DNA of 64,000 nt from Pseudidiomarina donghaiensis (GTDB taxonomy: Bacteria > Pseudomonadota > Gammaproteobacteria > Enterobacterales > Alteromonadaceae): the NCBI RefSeq assembly GCF_900116895.1, contig NZ_FPCF01000001.1:1-64000 (forward strand), written 5' to 3'. This document shows, in pieces, positions 34,551 through 43,797 of the stretch. Within the stretch, counting starts at the first letter, position 1; the number at the start of each line of letters is the position of its first letter. Both the position numbers and the translations under genes were made by a program. The notes under the pieces were generated by a model. The model searched no databases. It worked only from the letters and a program-made list of their open reading frames with translations, and was not told the DNA's origin.

Positions 34551-34810
34551 GCGTCAAGTCCTTTGCGGCTGTGAGTATTACGACCTACGTTTTATCATTA
34601 GTATCTTTCATTCTAGCTACCTAATTTGAGCTATTGTAAGTAACCAAGCAACCGGTTAGAAAGCGGGTAAGAGGAGCAGTAGGGCCCATGTTAATGTCAT
34701 GTCTTGATTCAGTATATCGACTTTTCGAAACAAACCAAATGAACGGCGCTGACTGATAGGCCAGCACCGTAAACTATTCCTATTTATCTCGCGAGGTAGC
34801 TTCACCTTCT

Positions 34811-35473
34811 TCACTTGCATGTTTTTTTATCATGTTCGTAAAGATGTACAAGAATTTCGTCGAAATCCTCACGCATTTTTAGAGTTTTCAGGAAAAAGTG
34901 AAAGCTGTTTTTGAGTGCGGCAAGCCCGGTTACTCCGTGCTCTTCCAAAAAATCAAAGAGAAGAGGTTGCTCCAGTGTCATTAGTTTATTAATTTCAGAG
35001 CTATCCCAATATCCAAGCTTGGCGAGCGGTAACTCAGCGGTTGATGGTATCCCTGTGAGTAGCAATGAGAGTCGAAGGTGCTCGCAGAAATCGATAATAT
35101 GAAAGCCTGTGGGAGACCAGAACTTGTCCGAGTTGATGCATAGACATTCCCAGCCGAGTTTTCGATGCTCACGTTGGTTAGCGACAAGCTGTGACGTATG
35201 TTTTGTCGTATGCATCGATTGACGCAGCGGAGCGCTTTGTATCACTTCGATATAAACACCGCGGTTAATTAGCACAAAATCAACACGCTGCTCTGAGTCG
35301 CTAATTGAGTCTCCTACCAGCGCCTGTGTTAAAAATGGAATTTTGTTCAATCGCAAAAAATTAGCGGTGACAAGTTCGCCGATTGAGCTATGACGTTTAC
35401 CGCTGGCGTCTAAATAATAAGTTGGTATCGCCTGATCTTGTTTTCCATGCTTCCATTCAATCTCGTTAATCAT
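34811..35473 (-). CDS. Nuclease-like hypothetical protein (220 aa; PD-(D/E)XK-type motif)
   Basis: ATG 35473 follows TTTAAAGGTAAACTT. The first half shows Glu in HSSIGELVTANFL, then an Asp in RVDFVLINRG, then IEVIQ. This is the E…D…E-x-x pattern of restriction-endonuclease-fold proteins, with Gln in place of the usual Lys. It then has QLVANQREHRKLGWECLCIN, a helix-strand typical of the fold. The C-terminal half is helical with no motif. It may be a single-gene defence or DNA-repair nuclease; this is inference. Confidence 0.45.
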   Translation of the reverse strand: MINEIEWKHGKQDQAIPTYYLDASGKRHSSIGELVTANFLRLNKIPFLTQALVGDSISDSEQRVDFVLINRGVYIEVIQSAPLRQSMHTTKHTSQLVANQREHRKLGWECLCINSDKFWSPTGFHIIDFCEHLRLSLLLTGIPSTAELPLAKLGYWDSSEINKLMTLEQPLLFDFLEEHGVTGLAALKNSFHFFLKTLKMREDFDEILVHLYEHDKKTCK

Positions 35474-35527
35474 AAGTTTACCTTTAAATAAAAAAATAAA
35501 ATTCACATCAAATAAAGCGGCTCAGCT

Positions 35528-35935
35528 TCACGTTTCATGCGGCGTACGCAATGTTTCTGCTTTGGTTCGAGCGCTTTGCTTTTTTGCCAAATCATGTGGG
35601 GATACAGGGTGGTAAAGTGAAATCATTATGTGCATGAGCTCTGTTAGTTGAAATAAAAATGACTCAACTTTCGAATGATTTACTGCGACAAATTTTGTCG
35701 CAATGGTTGTCGATGTCTTTGAAAGTAGCATGACAGAATCGCGACAGATAAGACGTTTATGTCCTGACTTTTTCGAGTGAAGCTGTCCTAAGTGAACTTT
35801 GCGCGAGATGGTGCGCTCACATACGTTTGCAAGCGCTGCCGCTTCACGGGTCGTGATAAAGTCCTGACAACCGTCTAGACATGAGTCGTGATGCTGCCGG
35901 GACATAAGTCCCGACTTGTCTTGATTAGTGCGCAT
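35528..35935 (-). CDS. Helix-turn-helix protein, excisionase/HTH_17-like (135 aa)
   Basis: A MerR/excisionase-type helix-turn-helix is seen at about residues 27-70 (TTREAAALANVCERTISRKV, then HLGQLHSKKSGHKRLI). The segment after it is helical. It overlaps the upstream gene (35925-36254) by 11 nt on the same strand. Its position behind the integrase suggests a regulator or excision factor of the element. Confidence 0.7.
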   Translation of the reverse strand: MRTNQDKSGLMSRQHHDSCLDGCQDFITTREAAALANVCERTISRKVHLGQLHSKKSGHKRLICRDSVMLLSKTSTTIATKFVAVNHSKVESFLFQLTELMHIMISLYHPVSPHDLAKKQSARTKAETLRTPHET

Positions 35936-36254
35936 AACGTGTCATCTCCATACGAAGTTGGATGTGATAATCACGCTCAGCCGCTTCTAGAATGCCCTGA
36001 AGAATAACCTCTAGCATTTCGAAGTGCTCTTTTGTGAACGGAATCTTCAGAGTGTTCGAGATGAAATACACCCATGACTCTAAAGCTTCCAAATTATTAC
36101 GCTCAAAACCAATTCCGATGATTCTGGTTAGTTGATTGCCCGGCAAAATTTGAAGTTTTGTCATCAAATGACGAGCAGTGAACCCGGCATATTCACGATG
36201 CTCTTTCATCACTTGCTCCGCATCATCAGCCATAAACATATCGTTATTCATCAT
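35925..36254 (-). CDS. Hypothetical protein of the integrase operon (109 aa)
   Basis: This small, mainly helical acidic protein (…ARHLMTKLQILPGNQLTRII…) has no recognised family. It overlaps the integrase gene upstream by 11 nt and the helix-turn-helix gene downstream by 11 nt, so it belongs to the same transcript and probably to element maintenance. ATG 36251 and 36242 are alternative starts. Confidence 0.6.
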   Translation of the reverse strand: MMNNDMFMADDAEQVMKEHREYAGFTARHLMTKLQILPGNQLTRIIGIGFERNNLEALESWVYFISNTLKIPFTKEHFEMLEVILQGILEAAERDYHIQLRMEMTRYAH

Positions 36255-37431
36255 GGCTCACCTCCAACGTTTTCACATCGAAGTTTTGCTTCAACAAACG
36301 CTCAAATGCGCTACCATCCTGGCGGGTCAGGTTTGGCACATAACGCGAGTAAACTCGAAATAACATCTCAGTCGTTGCATGACCCATCTGCCGAGCAATC
36401 CACTCAGGGCTTTCACCCGAGGCAAGCCAGAGCGTGGCGGCAGTATGTCGAGTCTGATATGCCCGCCGTTTACGCAGCCCCAGATAGCGCAAGAGGGGGT
36501 ACCAAACACGTTTAGTCACATTGTTATGCGAAAGCGGGGTACCTGCGCGGGTGGTGAAAACGAATTGATTATGATCGGTTGCTTCACGTTGAGACATGAG
36601 CGCATCGTAAACAAGCTGACTCATGTCGATAGCTCGAAAAGAACCATCCGTTTTTGTGCTTTCGATGCGACCATTAACGAGGGTACTGCGGACTAAAACT
36701 TGGCGTTGTTGAAAGTCCACTGCATCCCACTGTAAACCATCAATTTCGGCAGTGCGCATGCCAGTGAAAAAACGAACCGTGTAGTAGTTCTTAAAATCAA
36801 CACGCACATTATCAAGAATGAGCCTCACCTCTTCGAGCGTAAAAGGTTCTACATCCGTACGCGGAACCTTTAACGATTTAATTCCTTGATAGGGTGAGCT
36901 AAAATTAAATCGGTTGGCTGCCTCATTAAGGATCATGCGCAATGGCGTCATGATATGGTTGATCCGCGACGGTGATAGCTGTTTGCCATTTCGAGCTGTA
37001 ACTTTGGCGAGGGAGGCTCGAAATGACAGGATTTCCGCTTTGGTGATGTGGCCAACTTCTTTTTCTCCAAAATTCGGAATCAAGTACTTATCAATAGTGT
37101 TCCGAACGGTGTCGCTATGTGATTTACGCCACTGGGTCTCCATTTCACCAAACCACTGCTCAGCAAAGTTGCGGAACGTTGGAAAATTACCGGAACTTTC
37201 ATGTAAAGCCTGACTTGCAAAAAGCTTGGCTCGGTTGCTGTTTGGAAAATATTTGTGATATTCAAAAGAGCCTAGCGTGATTTCAGCTTCGATTGTTTGA
37301 AGAAGCTTCTCTACTTTTTTTCGGTTCGTTTTTGTGTCCGGTAAAGAGGTCGTTTCTTTACAACGAACACCTTGGTACCGGAAATCTATAATTAACCGCT
37401 TTGTTTCTGGCCGAGCATAAACACTACCCAT
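36244..37431 (-). CDS. Tyrosine integrase of the tRNA-Arg island
   Basis: This 395-aa integrase has an Arm-DNA-binding domain of the DUF3596 type (SVYARPETKRLIIDFRYQGV). A SAM-like core-binding domain follows at about residues 85-180, then the catalytic domain: Arg226 (FTGMRTAEI), Tyr325-x-x-Arg328 (AYQTRHTAA, with Tyr at the usual His), His351 (QMGHATTEM) and nucleophile Tyr361 (RVYSRY). The gene lies 1.9 kb inside the 3' end of tRNA-Arg(CCG), the classic arrangement for an element integrated at a tRNA. It overlaps the excisionase-like gene upstream by 8 nt. Confidence 0.93.
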   Translation of the reverse strand: MGSVYARPETKRLIIDFRYQGVRCKETTSLPDTKTNRKKVEKLLQTIEAEITLGSFEYHKYFPNSNRAKLFASQALHESSGNFPTFRNFAEQWFGEMETQWRKSHSDTVRNTIDKYLIPNFGEKEVGHITKAEILSFRASLAKVTARNGKQLSPSRINHIMTPLRMILNEAANRFNFSSPYQGIKSLKVPRTDVEPFTLEEVRLILDNVRVDFKNYYTVRFFTGMRTAEIDGLQWDAVDFQQRQVLVRSTLVNGRIESTKTDGSFRAIDMSQLVYDALMSQREATDHNQFVFTTRAGTPLSHNNVTKRVWYPLLRYLGLRKRRAYQTRHTAATLWLASGESPEWIARQMGHATTEMLFRVYSRYVPNLTRQDGSAFERLLKQNFDVKTLEVSHDE

Positions 37432-37663
37432 GAGCTACACCTCCCTTTGCCATGGGAACCATGGTTGATGCCTGTGAGAATTTACCTAAGTCATCACGAA
37501 TTTGCTCCCAGAGGTACAGGATCTTCCGTTTCCCAAAAGGTCGGATGTAATGAATCCCTTCTATTAGTACGGAATCCTTAAGCTGTTCGCGGATCGTGCG
37601 AGTGTCATATTTGATTTTTTCAGCAAGCTCAGCCGTGGTTAAGTAAGTTATATCTTTTTGCAT
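37424..37663 (-). CDS. Excisionase-like DNA-binding protein (79 aa)
   Basis: The start is ATG 37663 with GGAGG upstream (minus strand, TTGGAGGTTTCC); a frame 4 codons longer is open. The product has a winged-helix-like HTH (LTTAELAEKIKYDTRTIREQ) and a basic wing (IRPFGKRKILYLW). It overlaps the integrase start, is transcribed from the operator region 37683-37791, and is probably the recombination directionality factor or a regulator. Confidence 0.65.
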   Translation of the reverse strand: MQKDITYLTTAELAEKIKYDTRTIREQLKDSVLIEGIHYIRPFGKRKILYLWEQIRDDLGKFSQASTMVPMAKGGVAHG

Positions 37664-37682
37664 GGAAACCTCCAATCATTGG

Positions 37683-37791
37683 TGATAGATTAGATGACAT
37701 ATAGTTTTTCAAGATTTCAATTTGCCATCTAGAATGACACATTAGCACGCAAAATAACATTTGCAATGACTTTTTGCCATTTTAGATGACA
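37683..37791. promoter_or_regulatory. Divergent control region with four operator-like 17-bp sites
   Basis: Four imperfect palindromes of the form TGCCAT-N5-ATGACA lie between the integrase operon and the divergent regulator: 37683-37699 (weakest), 37723-37739 (TGCCATCTAGAATGACA), 37755-37771 (TAACATTTGCAATGACT) and 37775-37791 (TGCCATTTTAGATGACA). The regulator encoded at 37807-38010 is the obvious candidate to bind them, like a phage immunity switch. Confidence 0.6.
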
Positions 37792-37806
37792 TTTTTCGGG
37801 GGAGTC

Positions 37807-38010
37807 ATGATAAAGGTTCATTTGGCAAGAATGATGGGTGAGCGAAAGCTAAATATTACTGATGTTGCACGAGCGACGAATTTAAATCGAAATACCGTAA
37901 CATTGTTATACCGTGAAACAGCGAGGCGAGTGGATTTCGAGACACTCGAAGTACTCTGTAAATTGTTTGAATGTGAAGTAGGAGATTTGATTGAATATAT
38001 AGAAGAGTAG
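37807..38010 (+). CDS. Cro/CI-family helix-turn-helix regulator (67 aa)
   Basis: The start is ATG 37807 directly after GGGGGAGTC; an ATG 7 codons earlier is also in frame. The product is a minimal XRE domain (MIKVHLARMMGERKLNITDV, then NLNRNTVTLLYRE) ending in a helix of the YozG/HTH_26 type (VLCKLFECEVGDLIEYI). It is divergent from the integrase operon across the operator array, so it is the likely repressor of the element. Confidence 0.85.
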   Translation: MIKVHLARMMGERKLNITDVARATNLNRNTVTLLYRETARRVDFETLEVLCKLFECEVGDLIEYIEE

Positions 38011-38124
38011 CGATTACGAAGTTTTAGTGAAACGTATATCTTGTTAATTGAGCACAGTTTTAATCGCCCCTAGTTCACTAGATACTCGTTAGCCTCGATA
38101 CACAGCGCTTTTCATACGTTATGT

Positions 38125-38154
38125 GATGACTGCGTTATAAATGAGGTAGTTACA
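38125..38154 (+). repeat. Dispersed element, weaker third copy
   Basis: GATGACTGCGTTATAAATGA then GGTAGTTACA resembles the elements at 11307 and 12264 in its GTAT-like middle and GGTAGTTACA end. It lies in the gene-free stretch 38011-38286. The match is weaker, so relatedness is tentative. Confidence 0.3.
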
Positions 38155-38286
38155 CGGTAGCTGTAAATGTCTCTTAAGGCTCGAGATACTAACTTTTGAG
38201 TATGTCGATTCAGCACATGACACTATTTGAGTACTATAGTGCCGGATAATTACACTAGAAGATAACGATGTCATAAATTAATTACA

Positions 38287-38658
38287 TCAAAACATTGAAG
38301 CTGAAATTTTAGTCCATGTTTTACTATCGGTTGTAGCCATAAATTTGCGACCATCTTTTAGATAACAAGCGATAACAACTTCTTTCTTATTTCCTCCGAG
38401 CAACATTCCTCCTATAGCGCCTATAGGACCAAGTAAAACAGCGCCAGCCAGACCCCATCCGGCCGTCCCAGCGAGTTTTTTTACTTGTTCTTCACTTAAC
38501 AACTCTACCCTTTCAAAGTCGGTACCGAAATTATAAGTTTCACCTTTAAAAAGGTGGCTTGCTGTGCTGGCTCGAGTCATAATTGCAACGCCTAAAAGAC
38601 TAGAAAATTGCCATGCTCCGTGGTCTAAATCGCCTGCGTGAATTTGTATTTTTGCCAT
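38287..38658 (-). CDS. Hypothetical protein with glycine-zipper segment (123 aa)
   Basis: The protein has a polar N-terminal half, then a small-residue-rich hydrophobic stretch (WGLAGAVLLGPIGAIGGMLL) and a C-terminal strand pair (VVIACYLKDGRKFMA). Such glycine-zipper stretches insert into membranes or mediate helix packing. It forms a probable two-gene unit with the lipoprotein gene upstream, 9 bp away. The function is unknown. Confidence 0.6.
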   Translation of the reverse strand: MAKIQIHAGDLDHGAWQFSSLLGVAIMTRASTASHLFKGETYNFGTDFERVELLSEEQVKKLAGTAGWGLAGAVLLGPIGAIGGMLLGGNKKEVVIACYLKDGRKFMATTDSKTWTKISASMF

Positions 38659-38667
38659 GTTTCGTCC

Positions 38668-38880
38668 TTAAAACGCAGTTGCTTTCTTTTTGCAGCGTTC
38701 CGTAGCAACACTCTCGGCTGTGCGACCAGCATTAGTGCCTGATTTGAGTGTTGGATAAGAGCCGATCTCTTTAAAATATTCAACGCCTCGCGCTACGCAG
38801 CGTTCGACTTTATCATTACCAGTGCAGGCTGAAATTGAAATGAGGAATACAAACGATATAAACTTTATTAGATAGTTCAT
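38668..38880 (-). CDS. Small lipoprotein (70 aa)
   Basis: ATG 38880 is preceded by CGGAGATGCTC. Longer frames back to 39006 add no signal. MNYLIKFISFVFLISISAC is a signal peptide ending in a lipobox with the modified Cys at residue 19. The mature part has two further Cys (RCV, RCK) and no motif I recognise. Confidence 0.65.
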   Translation of the reverse strand: MNYLIKFISFVFLISISACTGNDKVERCVARGVEYFKEIGSYPTLKSGTNAGRTAESVATERCKKKATAF

Positions 38881-39219
38881 GAGCATCTCCGAAGTTGAGA
38901 ATGTTTTTGTAAGATAATACATGCCATGTACAGTTTCACAACAAAATATTAACCAGGCTGGGCGTGAATATTGGATTTGCTTTATGGGGCTAAGATTCCC
39001 AAGCAACTTTTGAAGTTCAATACTCCTATGTCCTTTAGAGGTTAGTTAGCGCCGCTTGTTTTCATACGTAATCTAAAACTTACCCGATGGAGGTGTGCGG
39101 GGACTGTATAGTCAGAAAAAACTCAATTCAGGAGTCACTCGGATGGTAATTAGCTATAGAAATCCCTTCGTGAGCTAAAGGTCAGAATTTATCATTAGAT
39201 ATTTTTTTAAGAAATCCCT

Positions 39220-39248
39220 GGTCCCAGAACGGTCCCAATTTGGTCCCA
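39220..39248. repeat. Three GGTCCCA repeats phased at 11 bp near attachment site
   Basis: GGTCCCA occurs at 39220, 39231 and 39242, exactly 11 bp apart (one helical turn). The last copy is 47 bp from the 3' end of tRNA-Arg. Phased direct repeats beside an attachment site are typical arm-type or accessory-factor binding sites for an integrase. Confidence 0.5.
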
Positions 39249-39294
39249 AATGCTTTTTCGTTAGTGGACACTATCAATTGAAGCTAGATCAGAA

Positions 39295-39371
<77 letters not shown>

Positions 39372-39457
39372 GTAGTAATTCGTGGTGAATTCAGAAGAGC
39401 CGGCATTATAGAGGCCGGCGGCGGTTATGTCTACCGCCTTCCGGCTGTATGTGGGGG

Positions 39458-40549
39458 TTAATTTGCGCACGAAAGGGCGCTTAACGGTAGTGCCTTAATG
39501 CCGCCTTGCCACAAACCAAGATATAGCAATTCTTCGTCATCATGTTGCGCTAGCATCAGGCTTTTTACGCCACCAATGTCGGTTTCCGATGAAAAGTCAT
39601 GTGACTGCCAACTTTCACCGTTATTTTCACTACACAGCACAATAAGCGGCTGTTCCGGCTTTAGTTTGGTATAGCGGGCGGTATATAAATCGCCGTTGGT
39701 GTCAGCTTTTACATCCCAGAAAAAGGCGTGCTCGACATCGCCCAGTGGCGTTGTCCATGTTTCACCGTAGTCGGTGCTGCGCACAATGCCATTTTCTCCG
39801 CTAAACATAACGGTATTGTTATCAAGGGGGTGAACAAGGCCGCCTTTGAATGTAGAGGGCGGCGCAAGTAAGTCGTTCCATTCCTGCACGCTGCCCGTGG
39901 TTTGATTGTAGCGGCCAAAATAACCGTTTTCGATAGCGCCTTGGCCGCCAAACCACACCGTTGTTTTAATGGGGTCTATAACCAGTAAGCGCATGCCTGT
40001 TGCGAATGTGTCCCACGCGCCATGAAGTAATGTCCAGTTTGCAGCACTGCGGTTTGCAACTGCAAGAGCACCTTGGCCTAAGGCATAAATTTGATCGGTT
40101 CGTGCGTCGTACGCAAGATTAAAAATTGGCGTATTAAATTCGCCGCCGAAATTATGCGTAATGGCTTGCCAAGTCTGCCCACTATCGGTTGACTCATACA
40201 GCGGAAAAGGTTGGTCGGCTTGCTCGCTAGGTTGGGCGGCCACAATATAATGGCCGGCGCCAATAATAGCGATGCCGGTAATGGCTGTTGCTGAGGGCGT
40301 GCGAAGTTGCCAGCTAGCCGTAGAAGACTCTCGCCAGTATAAACCTGTGGTTGAGCCTGCTAGTTGGGCGTCGCCATCGGTCTTCAAAAACTCGACGGTT
40401 TGGTTGCCGCTTAATATCACGCGTAGTTGACTAACCGGTGGCGGCTCGTTAGGTGGCTCGCTGGTTTCGCTAGAACCACCGCAAGCACTCAGTTGAACCA
40501 CTATAAACAGCAGGGCGAAGCCGCGAAGGTTTGTCATAAAATCCGACAT
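39458..40549 (-). CDS. Lipoprotein with BNR/sialidase-like beta-propeller repeats
   Basis: ATG 40549 follows AGGAGAAAATC. The 363-aa product has a signal peptide with lipobox (VVQLSACGG) and a Pro/Glu-rich linker. The body shows repeats carrying the Asp-box pattern S-x-D-x-G-x-[TS]-W ([33 protein letters not shown]). Such repeats form beta-propellers, as in sialidases and the YCF48 family. Without catalytic residues to identify, an exported scaffold or binding role is most likely. Confidence 0.75.
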   Translation of the reverse strand: MSDFMTNLRGFALLFIVVQLSACGGSSETSEPPNEPPPVSQLRVILSGNQTVEFLKTDGDAQLAGSTTGLYWRESSTASWQLRTPSATAITGIAIIGAGHYIVAAQPSEQADQPFPLYESTDSGQTWQAITHNFGGEFNTPIFNLAYDARTDQIYALGQGALAVANRSAANWTLLHGAWDTFATGMRLLVIDPIKTTVWFGGQGAIENGYFGRYNQTTGSVQEWNDLLAPPSTFKGGLVHPLDNNTVMFSGENGIVRSTDYGETWTTPLGDVEHAFFWDVKADTNGDLYTARYTKLKPEQPLIVLCSENNGESWQSHDFSSETDIGGVKSLMLAQHDDEELLYLGLWQGGIKALPLSALSCAN

Positions 40550-40613
40550 GATTTTCTCCTTGTTGTTTTTTTAGACAGATGCAGCGCGGCGCGAAATTGT
40601 GACAGCCTCGAAA

Positions 40614-42089
40614 TTACTCCTGTTTCATGAGCTTGAGGTTATGAAAGTCAAAGCTAAAGTCGGTGAACGGTGCCGCCGCCTCAATAGTGGCGCTATTAAC
40701 CCGATTTTCGCGGTCAGCCGCAAAATCAATAAAGGCGTCCGCCTCAAGCAAAGGCTCTGCCCAGCGAATGATAAAGGTATCGCCGTTGTAATGCTTTAAC
40801 TCGCCGGTTAATAGTTCTGTGTGGGCAAAGTCAATGAGCAGTTTGCCATCGCGAGCGCGCACCGTCACATCGCCATACCACGGGTCACGGTAGGTGCCAA
40901 CGTACGCGCGCAGCGGCAATGCGGGGCGAATATTGTCTGGTTGCTCTATGCTGAACAGCAGCTTTTCACGCATCGACGCCTGATATTTTTTCTGTTCGTC
41001 GGCTACCCAGTCGCGGTCAGGTACGTCTAAAACTTGTTCTAGGGCTTCTTGCGTCACCGCCGTTAATGCGCCAAACGCCTGCTGGTTACTCAGCACCACC
41101 ATGCCGAAGTTTTTTTCAGGAATTAATGTGGTGAGCGACAACATGCCCAAAATACCGCCGCTGTGGTAAACATGCTTAACGCCGTGCTGTTGCTTCACAA
41201 ACCAGCCTAAGCCGTAACCCATGCCATCGCGTATGGGTGTGGTAAGGTTCCAGTTTTGCTCTGGCGGGTTTTCTAAATTGTCGATAAGCCATTTGCCTAA
41301 GTCATTCACGTTGGCGGCCATGGCTCCGGCGGCGCGGAAATCTTCAATATAGTCCAAGCCAAAGCGATGCAGCTCGCCCTGGTATTCAATAGTACCGACG
41401 GCGCGATTGGTGTTTTCAACTGGAATATTAGAATAGCCAACGTACGTATTTGTCATGCCAAGCGGCTGCAAAAACTGTTGTTCAATGTAGTTGCTATAGG
41501 GCATGCCGCTTACCCGTGCAATAACCTCTCCGGCCACCACAAACATGAGGTTGTTGTAGTTAAACTTTTCACGTAGCCCGTCTTTTAATGGCACATGAGC
41601 CAAGCTGGCAATAATGTCGCTAGTGGTTTTGTCCGTATTTGGCCAAATCATTAAATCGCCAGCACCAAGGCCAAGCCCACTGCGGTGGCTAACCAGGTCA
41701 CGAATGGTCAGCTCTGCCGAGCGTTGTGGGTCGCTTAAGCGAAATTCAGGAAGATATCGCACGACGGGGTCATCCCAGCTGAGCTTATTATCGGAAACTA
41801 ACTTGGCTAACGCAGCGGTGGTAAAGGCTTTGGTGTTCGAGGCAATGCCAAACAATGTGTCAGCGGTGACTAGGGCTTCACTTGCAATGTCGCGCACGCC
41901 AAAGCCTTCGGCTAAAACCACTTCGCCATTGTGCACAATGACAACGGCTAAACCAGGCACGTTAAATGCTTCTAGGCTTTTGGTCGCGGCCTCGCGGGCG
42001 GCATTGGTTGGGGATGCTGACGCGTTCAGTATAGCGCCAGAGAAGAGCATGCTGACTAGAGTAATTAGAAAACGCTGCATAGGCTTCAT
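40614..42089 (-). CDS. Serine beta-lactamase-family hydrolase (class C-like) with C-terminal lipocalin-like domain
   Basis: The start is ATG 42089 (MKPMQRFLITLVSMLFSGAI), giving a signal peptide. The catalytic Ser-x-x-Lys motif is SNTK in FGIASNTKAFTT. The second motif is YNN (KFNYNNLM), and a HSGG block (VYHSGGILG) takes the place of the KTG strand. Residues from about 370 resemble the DUF3471 beta-barrel domain found in esterase-like members. The family includes esterases, D-aminopeptidases and beta-lactamases; resistance should not be assumed. Confidence 0.88.
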   Translation of the reverse strand: MKPMQRFLITLVSMLFSGAILNASASPTNAAREAATKSLEAFNVPGLAVVIVHNGEVVLAEGFGVRDIASEALVTADTLFGIASNTKAFTTAALAKLVSDNKLSWDDPVVRYLPEFRLSDPQRSAELTIRDLVSHRSGLGLGAGDLMIWPNTDKTTSDIIASLAHVPLKDGLREKFNYNNLMFVVAGEVIARVSGMPYSNYIEQQFLQPLGMTNTYVGYSNIPVENTNRAVGTIEYQGELHRFGLDYIEDFRAAGAMAANVNDLGKWLIDNLENPPEQNWNLTTPIRDGMGYGLGWFVKQQHGVKHVYHSGGILGMLSLTTLIPEKNFGMVVLSNQQAFGALTAVTQEALEQVLDVPDRDWVADEQKKYQASMREKLLFSIEQPDNIRPALPLRAYVGTYRDPWYGDVTVRARDGKLLIDFAHTELLTGELKHYNGDTFIIRWAEPLLEADAFIDFAADRENRVNSATIEAAAPFTDFSFDFHNLKLMKQE

Positions 42090-42194
42090 GTTATTTAGGG
42101 CTCGTATTAATACAAAGATAATTTCTAACATAACCAAATTTGGTTTATATAAGAAGTCAGCATTTCAAAATAACCTCACTAAGAGGCAACACCT

Positions 42195-43687
42195 ATGAAG
42201 CGTTTTTACTTAAGCGTTACGGTCGTTCTTTTTATGCTCATAACCAATACGGTTTGGGCTGACGAAGCAAAAGATCTTATGCGAGCCGCGCAACAAGCAC
42301 AGCACAATAATCAGCATGAGGCCGCAATTAAACCGTTTGAGCAGGCCTTTAGCCAAGGCGCGTATGAAGCGTTTTTGCCCTTGGCGCGCTATTACTATAA
42401 TGCTGAATACAAAAATGACACGCGCATCAATGCGCTCATCAAGCAACTGGAGCAGGCATCAGAGCAGGGCCACACGAATGCGTCTGAAATGGCTAGGAAG
42501 CTCTTTCTTTCAAATGAGTTTACGAACAAAACTAAGGCTTTCCACCATGCCCAACTGGCCGCGGCGAATAGCACGAAGGATACCGAACAGTGGGTTGAGG
42601 CAAATATGGTTCTGGCCGAACTTTATTTTGCCGGGCTAGGTACTGCAAAGAACAGTGAAACCGGCTTTAACACCATGAAACGTGTCGCGTATTCCAATGG
42701 TAAGCCTAATCTCAAGGTTCACGTGCAGCTAGGCCTGTTATACGGAAGGCAAGGCAATATTGATGAGTCTGCAAAGTGGTTCAATTCGGCAATTAACGCA
42801 CGAGCAGGTTACAAAAAGGATGCAAAGTCGCTCATATCCGATATTTATTATCAATTGGGTATTAACGATCATTCGGTGCAAGCCGCTTTTGAGTATTTTG
42901 AAGGTAAGCCATTAACTGCAGAGCAGCTAAACGACTTAAAAACCTTTGCTGCAGAAGGTGACCAAGATGTTCAGTTGGCACTAGCCATGGCTATGGCGAG
43001 GGCATGGCTAAGAATCAGCAAATGGCCGAGTTCTATTTCCAACAAGCCATAACAAACGACGACTTAGCTAGTTTAAAAGCCTATATAGAGTGGCTTGATT
43101 ACTACGTTGACACAACCCATGCTAAGGCGTTTCCTTATGTTCTGCGTGCCGCCAAGAAAAACGACCCGAAAAGTATGGGGCGGATGTCTGATCACTATCT
43201 AAAAGGTATTGGTACCGCGGTAAACTATGGTGCGGCGCGTGATTGGGCAGCGCGTGCTATCAGCGCTGGGTTGGAAGATGCTGAGAATGAGTTGGTGTTA
43301 GCCTTGCTTATGTCAACACCCCCGAGCAGTACTCATTGGTATTCTTACACTCAGAATACTCGAGGCGGCAAATTATACACAGCGAGCTCCGCAAATTATG
43401 GGCCGATGAACCTAAGTGGCCGGCGTATTCAGTACGTATTAAATCTAACAAAATACGGTTCAATACAAACTCAGCACTACGATGACATTATATTTCCGCG
43501 CGAATATACGAATTTTGTCACCGCGTATAAAGTCGATTGTAGTCAGCGCGAGCTGCAAGAAATAGGGTATTTGCTCCTTAATGGCGACAAGCTAGTTTAT
43601 GAAGCTTTAGAAAGCGGTCGTTGGGGCTGGGGCAAGCCAGACTCAACCAGTACGACATCGCGTTTGTTGCAGCGAATTTGTAACTAG
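42195..43687 (+). pseudogene. Sel1/TPR-like repeat protein, frameshifted in the middle
   Basis: A signal peptide (MKRFYLSVTVVLFMLITNTV then WADE) starts the first frame, which encodes Sel1-type helical repeats. It loses register at about 42995-43005 and runs into 17 unrelated codons, ending at 43052. The second frame resumes within the same repeat (MAKNQQMAEFYFQQAI, then ARDWAARAISAGLEDAENEL) and continues to 43687. One base lost or two gained at ATGGCGAGGGCATGGC joins them into one protein of about 497 aa. It was probably an exported periplasmic protein. A real lesion or a sequencing error cannot be told apart here. Confidence 0.7.
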
Positions 43688-43689
43688 CG

Positions 43690-43797
43690 CTAAAGCAACA
43701 CACTTCGAATAAGTAGGCCGACGAGGGTGACACAAATCACCCCGGCGGCCCACAAGCCGATAAACCATAACCAACGCTGCCAAGCTGGTTTAGTCAT
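43690..43797 (-). CDS. DUF2474 small subunit of cytochrome bd oxidase (35 aa)
   Basis: The product is a single membrane span with a short basic start (MTKPAWQRWLWFIGLWAAGV), typical of the DUF2474 peptide encoded after CIO-type cydAB. It overlaps the cydB stop by 8 nt (ATGACTAA), so it is translationally coupled. It is analogous in position and size to CydX of E. coli. Confidence 0.8.
   Translation of the reverse strand: MTKPAWQRWLWFIGLWAAGVICVTLVGLLIRSVLL

Noticed and set aside
40614-42089. Antibiotic-resistance beta-lactamase
   Set aside because: The KTG motif is replaced by HSGG and a DUF3471-like domain follows, as in esterase/peptidase relatives in housekeeping contexts.
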